A stretch of 64,000 bases of DNA from Voacanga thouarsii (GCA_026120185.1 JANUWF010003366.1:3472001-3536000), one strand, 5' to 3'. Counted from the first letter of the stretch, positions 1 through 11,707 are shown. The notes: a model not told the origin generated them from the sequence alone. Program-made: numbers and translations.

Positions 1-1440
1 ACTATCTAGGTGTTGGGACTCTTGCAAAAAAAAAAAAAAAAAAAAAAAAATCCTTTACTATCTCCACCACTACATTACCTACAACATCCCAATAGTGAGT
101 GAAAAAAGGCCCGCGAAAACCATCTTGACCCTAAGAACTATTTTTATCTAAAGAGAAGATAATAGACTTAACCTTCTCACGACTAGGAAAAAAACAGAGA
201 AATGCATCGACCTCTGAAGAAATCAAATGCGGAATGAATTGACACAAATCCCCAGTAGATTGTTCCATAGTTGAAGAATTAGGCACTAAAAGATTCTTGA
301 AGAACAATTCAGCAGTCTATCCAACCTCTTCTTGCTATGAAATCAAATTGTCCATATTATCATGAATATGAGTAACACAAACTAGCTGTATTTTTTATTT
401 ACAATAGAAAAAACTAGTATTTTCATTACCCACTTATAGCCATTTTGTTCTTTCCTTATCCCTCCAAAAGTACTCCTCTGTCTTTAAATAAAAAGTATAT
501 TTGGCCTTTGCCTCATGCAATGCTTCCTGTTGAGAAGGATCATTAAAATCATCATAAGCTATTTCTAGCCTAGTAACCTCATCCTCCCAGTACCTCAATA
601 GGGAGAAAGTGTTCCCAAACTTAGTACAACTCTAGTCCTTAAAAATAGTCTTAACTCTAGCAAGCTTAGTAGAGAGAATTTGCATTTTATCTCCGCAGCC
701 ATTTTGATGCTAAGCCTATTTTACAACATCCAGAAAATCATAATACAAAGTCTACATTGACAAAAACTTGAATGGCTTAGGCAAAGAAGAATGAGCTAGA
801 AGCACAACAAAAACTAATAAAGGACAATGGTCAGAATAGGTCCTATGTAAATGAGTTACATGAGTGGGAAAAAATGTAGTTTTCTACACCTAATTATACA
901 TCACTTGGTCTTAATGCTCCATGCAACTGTGTTCTCCATATCTCACCTAAGTAAACTAACTACCCATGAATCCAGAATCTTGCAAATTATATAGTTGCCT
1001 AAAATTTACAAAATTAGATATCGCTACTAAGGAATATTGTTTAGAGCCCGCATACTTCTCCATAGAAGTAATGATATTAAAGCCCCTAGCAAGCAACTAA
1101 GGGCCATTACCTGAAAGTGCAATCATCCTCAACTCATCCCACAACTAAGGCATAAACAAAATAATAACAAACATAAATATTACCAAAAATAAACAAAGAT
1201 ACCGTCAAGAAATGCTCGAAACAGCCCACAACATCCAACACCACATTATCCTTCCAAAAACACCGCAGTTTGCCTGACCTGGTAATCAAATACCTTGACA
1301 AAGCATGTCTATAGGAATAAGACTCAATATGTGAATTATCAATCATAGATTCAATAGCAACTAGAAGATTTAAAGAGAAACAACAATTATATTATCATGT
1401 ACTTAACAATAACATGTCATCTAAGAGAAACTCATCCATA
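1..1440 (-). mobile_element. LINE (L1-type) endonuclease-RT remnant, continues off the left edge
   Basis: Read on the minus strand, this is the middle of a plant non-LTR retrotransposon. The endonuclease part (about 1390 down to 780) contains a LYNLQDSGF-like stretch and the catalytic S-D-H of an RTYSDHCPLL motif near 830. The RT part (about 550 to 1) contains FSLDKNSS, then a damaged PGPDGF box near 130-150 (read S-stop-GQDGF), then GPFFTHYWDVVG. The frame shifts several times and contains in-frame stops, so it is a pseudogene. The T-run at its RT end (A-run 27-50 on the plus strand) falls inside RT coding sequence and is an expansion, not the 3' tail. No ORF1 was recognised to its right. 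Assignment to a LINE is firm; the clade is inferred. Confidence 0.85.
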
Positions 1441-2203
1441 ACATAACTAATTCTTACAGGCTGATGAAAGTTAAATGCTAGAGTTATATTATGCTAACAC
1501 TTTAAAACAAGACTTCAATCAATGAAAATGACGAAAGAAAAAAAAAAGGAAAACATCAATTTGCAATCAAGTAAAAAAAAAAACGTAAATTTAAACTCAA
1601 AGCATTACTCCATTATTCAAATAAAGTGTAACAAAACAAGTATAAGATATCAATAGCATTCTGGTTGAACAAAATTACATCCATCATAGAAGATAACATC
1701 AAGAAAATCAAAAGACTATAATATATCATATCAACATTCATTTTCTACAATGTTTCCAAAAGTAAGAAAACAACATAAGTCAATCATTTGCAATTGCAAA
1801 TTTCCAAACATAAAACATCACGTGTGTATTTCATCTAATTTATAGCAAGCTTTTTGAGAAGTAATAGACAAAATCAGATTTGCAAGTCTCTAGATAGGCT
1901 TCGCTTGAAAGCAGAAGATGTGAATAAATTCTTGCAACCATTCTTCAATCCTAAGGGGTCTAAACTATTAGGCAGAACCCAAATGTAGAAAACAAGACTA
2001 GATAATAGCTGAAACTAATAGAAATTTGCAATATTCCTAGCATGAAATCCAAAACTTCATCAAGAATAGAGTACTGCCATACTTGCCAAAAAATCTAAAA
2101 TCTACATTACATTACAATGAAACTTCTACAAACTCGCCAAGCAACATAAATAACACCCAATCAAAAGTCGACAACAAGATAATACTAGAATACAATTAGT
2201 GCA
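1441..2203. other. A-rich stretch without recognised feature
   Basis: This is the gap between the LINE endonuclease remnant and a copia B LTR piece. It is rich in A and short A-runs, with no ORF resembling a known family on either strand. It could be LINE 5' sequence or copia B leader, but I see no motif for either. Confidence 0.5.
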
Positions 2204-3396
2204 TGTTAGATTTCGATCATACAAACTAGTTTATGTACAGCAAAAAAAGAAAATGAAATCCACGCAACAAGTTCGCTTCTATGTAATTGAACAGGTTAGG
2301 AAAGGGAAGAAAAATTCATTACCTAAAACTGTGTCTTTTAATCTTTTCTTCACACGCACAAAACCCTTCCATAAACTCGTTCAAGCATGAACCACCAAAT
2401 TTTAAAATAGAAATTTCTCTAATATTGATCCATAGGAGGATGTATTCAAGAACTACTAAAATTTTCTGCTAGAAAAATAATAAGGTAGCTAGGGATTTAA
2501 TTTGTTTTTGGAGAAAAAATTGAAGGAAAAAGGCTACAGAGGTTTTCCTTATTATTAAGAAAGGCGGCAGTTTTTTTTTTTTTTTTCATCCAAAAATTTA
2601 AGAGAAAAAACTATGTGGTTTTTCTAATCATTCTTTATAGAGGTTTGCCACATTTGGAAACAAAACCCACAGATTGTTTGCCTAAACTTTTTTAGGAAAC
2701 AATTAAGATTTTCCCTTTTCCTTTTCCTGAATACATGAAAGATCTCTGTGTTTCCTAAATCTTTTTAGGAAACAAACAAAATAAAAAAGCCTTCTATTCC
2801 ATTACGGGCTTTAGGATTCAAAAATTACAATTAAGCCCACAAGCCTTTTAATAATTAGAATTAAGTCCAAACTAATTACAACACCATATAATTAAGCCCA
2901 TAGTTATTATTTCTTCTCACAAATTAACCCTATAATATTTTCGTATAATATCCTAAGTACCCACCTTAATTATGTGTGACCCATTAGGTTTTTCAGTTTA
3001 TTGGTAGCAAAATATGAATTAATTCTAATCGATGTAGAATTAATAATCCTTAATAAGTAGAATTAACTGATTAATTTTAATTAGAATTAATTTATTAATT
3101 TTCTAATCATATTTATATTTATTAGATAAAGAGCAGTATCTATCATGCCCACCCAAAAGTAAAAAAAGTCAAGCGGCTTGACATGAACCTTTCAATAGTG
3201 AAATATCAGTGCAATAAACTCATTTTATAATACTATATCTCATTCGATTTAGAGTATGAAATTAGTGGCAACTTCTATTAGAATATAATTAATTCTATCC
3301 CGAATTTATTAGTACTTGTTCCAGAATCTATTACATAACGTGTATATCAATTTGGAACTATTTCCAGTATATAGTTGCCTTAGCCAAGAACTTCAT
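2204..3396 (-). repeat. Copia B LTR fragment, PBS-proximal two thirds
   Basis: This is homologous to 27042-28210 and 17745-18770, read in the same orientation. It starts at TGTTAGATTTC, which aligns to the LTR ends at 17745 and 27042, and it carries the conserved stretch around CTTGACATGAACC near 3180. It breaks off at about 3396, where gypsy coding sequence starts. The part of the LTR that should follow is missing, although a diverged overlapping copy resumes at 5691. Confidence 0.75.
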
Positions 3397-4262
3397 TTTT
3401 CCCACCATCTTCACTTTTCTTCTTTGTAGCCTCTCTCTTATTATTTTCACTCTTTAAGCATAAGAAGGTCTTATTTACTTTGTCTCCCTCCTTACTCTTT
3501 TTTTGTTTCTCTTCTTTTACACCCTTTTGTTTTGGAGTTTCCTTAAACTCTTCTTCTTTTCTCTCTTGCTTTTGCTTCCTTCTCAACTCTTTTCTCTCGT
3601 TGTCCTTCTCCTTCAAGATATTTTGATCTTTAAGCACCTTACTAAGGGATAATAGAAGAAGTGTAATCTTCTTTCCATCCTTCTCCAATGTATATTTATT
3701 CTCCCTCCCCTTATACATCACATTTCTATCAAACATCCATGGCCTTCCTAATACAATATGCCCCACTTGCATTGGGAACACATCACGTAGCACCACATCT
3801 TTATAAGCCCCCCTAGTAAACTCAACCTCAACTTATGTGTTTACTGTAACTTCACCACAATCACTCAACTAACAAAGTTCGTATGGTTTAGGATGTCTCA
3901 TGGTTTTTAATCCCAAGTCTTCCACTAAGGTAGCACTTATCACATTTGTGCAACTTTCTCCATCAATAATCGTACAACAAGGCTTTTGTTGGATAAGGCA
4001 CCTAGTTGTAAAAGATATTACTCCATTGTGAATTCTCTTCATTCTCAACATCATTTACACCCTCAATCTTTCTAGCAACACCAATCAATGGCAAAATCTT
4101 CCCAACCTCAAGCCTTTTCTCACTACCCTCTTCTTCTGTAGGATTTTGGGTTGTTCTTGATGATTGTTTTGGTGGTTTATTTTTCTTGTTTGGTGAATGT
4201 TCAAATATGGGATTGGTATATGTGGACTTCTTAGGGTAGGTCCTTTTCCTTGCACCCTCCAA
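3380..4262 (-). pseudogene. Gypsy aspartic protease remnant (gypsy E)
   Basis: On the minus strand, several frames together give a Ty3/gypsy protease. First comes a lysine-rich gag-end stretch (about 4262-4050). Then comes the catalytic neighbourhood TIIDGESCTNV near 3960, equivalent to the family's IIDGGSCTN. A VEVEFTRGAYKD stretch follows, then VGHIVLGRPWMFDRN near 3740, and a lysine/glutamate-rich tail ends near 3380. The family normally shows D-x-G in the active site; here the glycine is replaced by glutamate. Frames change near 4020 and 3830 and stops interrupt the joins. It lies between two pieces of copia B LTR, so it is a fragment without its own LTRs. Gypsy protease is clear; the lineage is not. 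Confidence 0.8.
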
Positions 4263-5690
4263 TTTCTTTCCTAACTCTAAAATTTTTCTACCTCTTTCTT
4301 TTGTTGGAATTTTTTAATAACCTCCCATAAAATGTTCTCAACATCCCTTCATTAATTGCTCATATAATGGGGATGGAGGTTTGCACTCATTTCTTACTCT
4401 AAAGCTATCTCCCCTTTTTGCATTCATTGAGGTTTGGCTTTGGTTAGATTTTATTCCCTCAATGTCCCTCCTCATGCCTTCCATTTTGGCTTGAAAAATT
4501 TTAAAGGCGGCTTGAATATCAAATGAAGTTCATTGGGACATTGTATTAAGAATTTCAAGGGTTCTCACTTAGAAAATTTGGATAAAAGTAGGAAGTAATT
4601 CCTCACAATCACTCCCTCACGTGTATCTACTTAAGAATTAACACTCAACCCTCGTGTTTAACTCTTCTTTGGCTTTTAACAACAATAAACTCACACTCTT
4701 GCCTTTTTTAAGCACTTAATTTCCTCAATGAGTTATTCCACAAAATTCTCTCCAATTGCTTAGGAGCTAGTCTTAACTTGACAAGTTTACTAACCCTTTA
4801 AGGACAACCAACTAGACTTAGATGGAAGTTTGATCATCAACAACAAATGAGCCTCAAGGAGTTTATAACAAGAGTTAATGGATTCAAGATAGTTCAACAA
4901 CTTCAATGACTATGGAGTGGGTGAATGGACAAGACTTAACAAGAATTTCAATGGAACACTAGAAGTTCAAGGAATATATTACTCAAGAACAAGAGTAAGA
5001 ATTCAACAACTATAATGAGCTCAATTGGACAAGCAATGTCCCCAAGAAACTTGAAAATAATAGCTAACCAATTATAGAATTGTTGATAAATGTTTTTAGT
5101 CACAATTTCAAGTGAAAAGTTTACTCAAGCAAAATATCAAACACTTGAGGTGTAACCTCGTAACTCAAGGGTTTTCAAAATTTTCACACTTGTAGCAACC
5201 CAAAAACTCAATAATGACAAGAAAAATTAATCCCTAACGATTATACTAATATCAAGGAATAATTTCTTAACAAGTAGAAGTAAAAAACATGAGTTTTATA
5301 GTTCACAAATTTAGCATGAAAATGAGTTACGGGATTCCTTTTGAGCTACTTTCTCATGCCTTCAACCTTTCTCTTGTGCTATTTTGATCCTCCACACAAA
5401 TTGTTGTTCAAGCCTTGGTTTTTTGGCTCTTCTTTGATCCTTCATCGCTTGACAACTTTCTTGGTTCTTGATTTGTCTTCTTGAAAGTTTTCCAATCTTC
5501 TTTTTTGTGCCCACATCTTGACAATCTTCATGACCATAGGCTTGGTAGCTTGTTGCTTGGATCCTTTATTGAAAACCTTCATAATTTGGCCTTTCCCTTG
5601 GTACCATAGAATTTGGTTTGAATATTCATCCCTCTTCTTTAGCTTTAGCATATTACTTGGGTGGATTTCTATCGCATCATTCCAAGAGTA
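4263..5690 (-). pseudogene. Gypsy E gag / leader remnant
   Basis: This continues the gypsy E fragment upstream on the minus strand. Near 4480 a helical stretch reads FKIFQAKMEGMRRDIEG, typical of the coiled segment next to the gag of these elements, followed by SPLYEQLMKG. From about 4560 to 5690 only short frames remain, including a basic one at 5651-5442. I can recognise neither a full capsid domain nor a zinc knuckle. It ends at about 5690, where copia B LTR sequence resumes. Confidence 0.5.
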
Positions 5691-6376
5691 TAGGAAGTCA
5701 AGTGGTTTGACATGAACCCTTCAATAGCAAACTACAATGCAATAAACTCCTTTTACCATATAATATCTCATTCAGTTTGGAGTACGAAATTAGCGCCAAC
5801 TCCCTCTAAAATATATATTAATTCTGGCCCGAATATATTAGTATTTGTACTAAGAATCTACTACTTTACATGTGTATCAATTGGAACTATTTTCAATACA
5901 CAATCACCTTGGTCACGGATTTCACGAGTAGTAATTCCAACAAGTGGCTGTGAGATATTCGCCCCTACTATTAGCAGTGGTGAATCCTTTATTGACCCTC
6001 TCAACTACTTCTGTTTACCTCACATTGTACTAAATATCCATCTCATAGGTGGCTCTCGATCTGGCTCTAGAGATTGGAATCAAAGTACAATGCTTAGCAA
6101 ACAAAGTACCCTGGAGATTTCAAGTCTATGGATACTTGCACGTTTGCTATAATGAGATTGTATCACTGGCACAAAATAGTTATCCATATGATTATCTCAT
6201 AGCTAGGTCATCTAATGTACTTGTTCTATTAACAAACATCCACGTATTAACTTTGAGTATCATAATATTCACGAATATGAGAACCACCACATGAACAAAT
6301 CATGAAGCCTAACACATGTTAGTCTTAATACATTAATGAAGTCCTATCTCATTAATACTACGACTAGGGATCAATT
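5691..6376 (-). repeat. Copia B2 3' LTR, part left of the copia A insertion
   Basis: This is LTR sequence homologous to about 27985-28680. It continues at 17101-17315 on the far side of copia A, so copia A interrupted this LTR. Its first ~240 bases overlap in homology with 3155-3396 but are clearly diverged from them, so the two pieces are not a duplication made by one insertion. Confidence 0.75.
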
Positions 6377-8189
6377 TGTTGGGAAATATGCCCTTTTAGA
6401 CTAAGTTTATGATGTAAATATCGAATGTTTTATTAAAAAAATTTATTTTTAGAAATTGTTTGTAAATTTATATTTTTATTTGTGCACAATTATGTTTGGA
6501 AATGACCCATTGTGTTTAAGTAAGTGGTCCATGTGAATGGAGGTCTTTCATAGTAAGGTATGGATCACGGGTTACTTAATACATAAACATTCATTCTTAA
6601 TCAATTGATGGCAATAGGAATCTCATCATATCTAGGTTATTATGTTGTGAATTTCAAATGGGGAATGGCTTACCTTTAGCAAGTAAGTAATCCACTGACT
6701 TTATGACATAAGCGTATTTCAAATACATAAAACAAGACCTGTAGTAGTGGTTTCTAAAAGCATTATATAGTAGAAACCTAGACTACTACCGCTACAACAT
6801 GGACTAGAACTCTATGACTTAAGTATGAGTTGGTGGTCTAACAAAGCTGGAAGCATGTACTTTGATATGCTATAGTTGAGGTTCTATCGTAGAGCCAATA
6901 TACTTGCATGTGTAGGTATGTGTGACTAGTTAGTTAAGATAGACTTGTAAAAGATAATTTCTATACTATATCACCCCTTGTAGTTGTTTGAATGATCTAA
7001 ATATCTAGAGCCCTGAGAAACATGAGTTGGATGTTTTCTTTAGGGTAGCTTTCTTGGAAAGCGGAAACATTCTAGGAAGTCGTGGATCATTAGACTAAAA
7101 GCCTAAAGAAGATAGATGTCATTTAGAGAGGTGTTAGTACACTTCTTCCTCTCTAAATGTACGGCGATATATAGAAGGGTATTTTAGTCATTACACCTGT
7201 AGGTCGGAGACTTTGCTAACGCAGCATTGTCCTTGGGGTTAATATTTCCTTATGGTGATATTAGAAAATATTTAAAATGCAAAATACAGCTATTTATATG
7301 GCAATGGTATTTTGGTCATTTTAGTAGACAATGTGGTGTGTCTTTTAGTCCCCAGTATAGACCGTGAGTCCTAATTAAATACGGGCTAAGGAATTGATCT
7401 TAAATTAAATGGCATTGATTTTATTTAAGTAGCCTGATTTAATTATTGGGATAGAATAAAATAAAGGTCCATGGAGGGAGAGAATTAATTAAATTAGTTT
7501 GGTGGGTTAATTAATTATTCAGGGCTTTAGCTGAGTTTTAATAATTAGGGATTAACCTGGGACTAAACTAATATAGGCTTATTAATTGAACTAGTTTATT
7601 TGGGCTGGAAAAATTAATTATTTGTTGGGCCGTTAAGTTGGTTCTAATTAAAATAATTAATTTAGTCCAAAAGGTTAAACTAAGAGATCAATGGCTCAGT
7701 CCAGTTTAACATAGGGTTTTATTTCGGTGAAATAGGAGGATTGGAGATCATCGTTATTTTTTGATAGACTCTTCTGCGTAGAAAAAGAAACACACGTCTC
7801 TCTCTATCTCTCTCTCTCTCTCCAGAAAATATTCCTTAGTTCTGTTAGTTGTTCACGAAACGGAATTAGGTAGGCCATATACTGGAAGACCGATAGTTTG
7901 GCGTTCACATACATGCACAGACGGAGTAGAAAACTTGTAGGAATCGCACCAGAGGTCTCCACTAGTGTACCTACCCCGATTCTACACATTCTAGTCCAGC
8001 TAATTCTTAGAACGAGGAAAAGAGGTAAAAAAATTTTAACCTCGGAATCAGTACAGAGTGCAACCGGCGCCGGTTAGGGCTGTCGGAGCCGGCACCAGCT
8101 CTGTTTGGATCCCCTGTTTTTTAGTTTTTTCAGTTTTTTTGCTTTCACTTCTGCTACATGCCCTGTGTTTTCCCCTTTCTATGTCTTCA
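6377..8189 (+). repeat. Copia A 5' LTR
   Basis: It starts TGTTGGGAAATATG and ends TCTTCA, directly before the PBS, and has a full homologue at 15296-17100. A TATATAG at about 7168 is a candidate core promoter (inference). The last 150 bases hold a CT-run near 7800 and a GC-rich twin box, CCGGCGCCGG then GCCGGCACC, at about 8062-8100. Confidence 0.93.
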
Positions 8190-8191
8190 AT

Positions 8192-8203
8192 TGGTATCAG
8201 AGC
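8192..8203 (+). other. Primer-binding site (initiator tRNA-Met type)
   Basis: TGGTATCAGAGC lies two bases after the 5' LTR end. It is the standard plant copia PBS, complementary to the 3' end of initiator tRNA-Met, and it fixes the LTR boundary. Confidence 0.95.
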
Positions 8204-9884
8204 ATGAAGGTTTTGTGAAAATATAGGGAGCATACATCTAGTTGAATAGAACTGGACACATATGTGTGATTAAACCGTGATCCTTCGCTATTTTTGTATG
8301 GATAGATTCTCTTGTTAAACCTCTTTGATGGAGGTATAGGAAATTTGTAATTTACTGTTTTTCTTAGCAAATCGTGTAAGCCCGATATTAAAGGGCTTAG
8401 GCAATTGTTGGTTTTGGTTGATTTCATTGTATTGAGATTGAAATCGAAGAGCCAATGGTACCAGAAGTTGTGTAGAAAAATAGAGAAAGTTCACAGAAGA
8501 AAATTGCAGGAAAAAAACTATAGGAAGAACTTGATCAGAGCCCAACTGGCACCTGCTGGGGTGGCCAAACCAGCGCCGGCTCGGGTCTGGAATTCGGTCC
8601 GCACACCAGTTGCCCATGGGTCCTGGTTCTGTGCGGCGAGTGCAGTGGACCACAGTGCAGATAGGTGCCTGATCCAGTGCGATGGGTGCAGTAGACCAAG
8701 GAGAAATTTTTAATTTTCCTTGTAATTTTTCTTGCAATTTCTTTTGGTTTTGGGGTCCATATCAGGCGAAGTTAATATTTTGCAATAGTTAATATTCAAG
8801 GAATATTTTTGCATAAAAAAATATTAGTAAGGGATTTTAGGATTAAACAAGACCATTAATTAATTCATTAATTAATATGTTTAATTATATTATCTGGGCA
8901 CTTAGGTTTAAAAATAGAAAAGCATGAGAACGTCTACCATTTTCTAGCATGCTATTTATTTTTATGTACCTATGTGCACGTTTTCTCAAAGACCAAAGTC
9001 TTTGGGAATATTTTTGACAAGGAAAACATTTTTCTACAAATTAAATGGTTATTTTAACTTGAACAAAAATTAATCCTTAAATATTTTCTCAAAGGATTTA
9101 ATCCTTGACATAGAAAATATATTGGATTTTGATATTTTTTTAAAGTTAAAATAGAAAGCCATTTTGTTTTATTTTAGCACAAAGAAAAATTGTTTTTCCA
9201 AATAAACTTGAGACCAAAGTCTTTAGAAAGTTTTAATTGGAAAATTTTGAAATCATTAATTTTTTTAATTTAAATAAAATTAGTCCATGGAAAAATCTCT
9301 CAAAGGATATATACATTGATATAGAGATTTTAATGGATTTTGACATTTTATTTTTGAGTTAAAGGGAAAACTTAATGGAAATTTTCAAAAGGATATTTTT
9401 TTCAGAAAAACCTTTGTTTTAAAAGACTAAGTGGGAGACGGGTTCCAACGGCCCCACGGCTTCCATCACAATCCTCATTAGAGATCGTGGATCCCCTCGC
9501 GTCACCCTGGAGGTGAACCTGTATAGGATGGGAATACCACAAGGATCTAGATCTAATGGAGGGATGTAATTAATAACTCGGGACACGTACTATGATCGAC
9601 CAGCCCCTCATTGGAGGTTATAGTGCGAGGTATGTCCATAGGAAACGAGAGAAAATGACCATCCCCTCGATGGAGTTATCTTCTGGATCATTACCTAGAA
9701 GGAAAATTAATTTGTGGCGGTTAACACACTTAGCTTAGGGAACTATTAATCTTCCAAAAAATCTATGTCAGTTTTCCTAAGAGCCAAATTAATTATTATC
9801 ATTTTTGATAATAAGGATAAAGTACACAAATTTGTTTTGTTTTTACAAACTAAATTCCTTTCTTTTATTTTTTATTTTTCAGAA
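8204..9884 (+). other. Copia A untranslated leader
   Basis: About 1.7 kb lie between the PBS and the gag ATG. The leader holds a GC-rich box region (8540-8720) with CCAGCGCCGGCTCGG near 8570, like those in the LTRs. An imperfect tandem duplication follows (8990-9425), then a more GC-rich stretch (9425-9740). Small open frames here have no recognisable homology and lie in the leader. Confidence 0.7.
8990..9425 (+). repeat. Imperfect tandem duplication, ~221-bp period, in the copia A leader
   Basis: AGACCAAAGTCTTT occurs at 8990 and again at 9211. Downstream, TCTCAAAGGAT and TGGATTTTGA recur in the same order and spacing in both units. The units are strongly diverged, so the duplication is old. 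Confidence 0.65.
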
Positions 9885-10178
9885 ATGGTGGGAGGTTCTT
9901 TTAGTCCATTGGCCGTTATTCCCAGAGAGAATAAGCTAATGGGACCAAACTATGTGGACTAGAAGAGGAACCTGGACATAATACTCACAGCGGAAGAGTA
10001 TAAGCATGTCCTTTACGAAACCTGCCCTATTGTCGGGGAGGGTTCTACCGCTGAGGAGCGTGAGGCTGAGAAGGTATGGAAAAAGGCCGACGAGATGGCT
10101 CGTTGTTACATATTGGCCTCCATGTCTAATGTGCTCCAATCCAAACATGAGCACATGGCCACTGCGTATGATATAACT
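9885..10178 (+). pseudogene. Copia A gag, 5' part
   Basis: The ATG at 9885 begins MVGGSFSPLAV, typical of a plant copia capsid N-terminus with the following GPNYVDWKRNLD-type motif. The tryptophan after GPNYVD is a stop (TAG at 9960). Coding sense continues through LTAEEYKHVLYE and ADEMARCYILASMSN to HMATAYDIT, where the solo LTR interrupts it. The first five bases of the duplicated target (TAACT) belong to this gene. The 3' part resumes at 11713. Confidence 0.9.
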
Positions 10179-11707
10179 TGATAGGGGCTAAATTAGTCAT
10201 ATTTTTTCTAGTTATTCGAGGCTCTTTTTTGATACAATTTGTTTAATAACTAATCATTTTCCTTCATATTTGAGATTTTACCCATGGAAAGGTATTTTAT
10301 TCATTATTCCAGATTTTTTAGATAAAATGAAGAAAAAACGTCGCAAAACAGATTAGAGGTGGCGCTGGCTAGGATAGAGGAACCAGCGCCGGCCGTGTAC
10401 TATTTACATGAACTTTGAGGCAAAAAATTGGTGAAACGGGACGGAACATAGTGGAACCAGCACTGGCTCCAGTAGCCAAGGCGGCGCCGGCTCCATTCTA
10501 GAGTACATTGTGCGGAATTCGAAAAAAAAAAATCGACAAACAATTGGATAAACAGAACACAACTGGCGCCGGCTTCGACAGCCAAGGCGGCGCCGGCTGT
10601 ACCCTGAAGTTAAGGCGGTGCTTGATTTTTTCTACGCGGTTTTTGGTAATCTGTGGAGTTTTAATACTTTCCAACTTCTACCCGGCCAAGAACATTACAC
10701 GAACAAGTTTAGGCACTTCCCAAGCCTATAAATAGATGGAAAACAAAAGGGAAAGGAGAAGAATTCATTGATCATCATAGAAAATTACTCAAATCAAAGG
10801 AGGAATTCTTCAATTCAAGGAGGGTTATGCAAGAAGGTCTTTAAAGGATGAAGAAGGAGGCTTGTCTATGAGTGCTTTCTTTTACTTTATTTTCTTTTTC
10901 TTGAACAATGATATGTTAATTATTTTATTTTAATTTGACATTGTTTTAGATATTCATGGTTTTTAGAGTTCTTTGATCTTTTGATTAATTGGTTATTTTT
11001 CTTGGTATTTAATTACTTGGGCGTATTACGAGATTGATTGATTGTTTCTTTCTACTGACTTACTTGGAAAAGGGGTTGATGGAGGTTTCAATTCGATTAA
11101 TTTCATATTTGTTGTCTCTTAACTTACTTGGAATAGGAGTTAATTGCTAAGAACAGAGTAGTTAAAGGTTAATTGATGTCTGTCAGGAATGGATTCATTG
11201 GTTAATTTCATGTTTTATGTTTGCCAGGAATGGAAATTTAATCAAAGGATTTTGTTTAATGCATCTTTTGGGTAAGACTGGTTGAGACAGGAATGTGATG
11301 CTAAGTTATCTAGAAGATAGGGATTCATGGATTGGAAAAGAAGTTAGTCTACTTTAATCCTTCATGATGTAAAGAGAATGATTAGTTATAATAATGATTA
11401 AGTACTTTAAGATTATATTTGTCGAAATAATGGTTTGAATTGCATACTTCTCCATCCTTGACATGTATATATTTTTATTTTATTTTCTTTTATTTCTTTT
11501 TCACTTTATCGAGTTTTTTAAATAATGAAAGAAAGGTGATTAGTGTATACTTGTTCCTTAAAGATCAACACTTGTTTGAACCCTATGCTATGTTAATGAT
11601 GAGTACGCTTGCTAATATGTGTAATTTGGGGTTAACGTTTTAATGTAAACTAGATTGGGAATATGCTTTTTTTTATATGATTTTTATACCCAAATCCATA
11701 CGCATCA
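10179..11707 (+). mobile_element. Solo LTR of gypsy family C inside copia A gag
   Basis: It starts TGATAGGGGC and ends ACGCATCA. It is flanked by perfect 5-bp duplications TAACT (10174-10178 and 11708-11712), and removing it restores the gag frame from TAYDIT to QSLATM. There is no internal region, so it is a solo LTR left by LTR-LTR recombination. Homologues are at 19029, 36607, 43868, 53534, 57472 and 60383; two of these bound an Athila/Tat-like element, which identifies the family. Inside are GGCGCC twin boxes (10356-10620), a TATA box near 10727, and the repeated short words described in the findings (11060-11340). Confidence 0.93.
10727..10735 (+). promoter_or_regulatory. Candidate TATA box of the family C LTR
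   Basis: TATAAATAG is conserved in other family C LTRs in the matching place and orientation (reverse complement CTATTTATAG near 19996, 37486 and 44866). Conservation suggests it is the core promoter of the retroelement transcript. Activity here is not shown. Confidence 0.55.

Noticed and set aside
27..50. A-run as a LINE poly(A) tail or integration end
   Set aside because: On the minus strand the RT coding sense continues on both sides, so the run is an expansion inside the gene.
8192..8203. tRNA gene at the TGGTATCAGAGC sites
   Set aside because: Only the tRNA-complementary 12 bases are present; these are primer-binding sites.
8405..8713. 102- and 140-codon ORFs on both strands in the copia A leader
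   Set aside because: They lie in a non-coding leader with GC boxes; openness on both strands reflects GC content, not coding.
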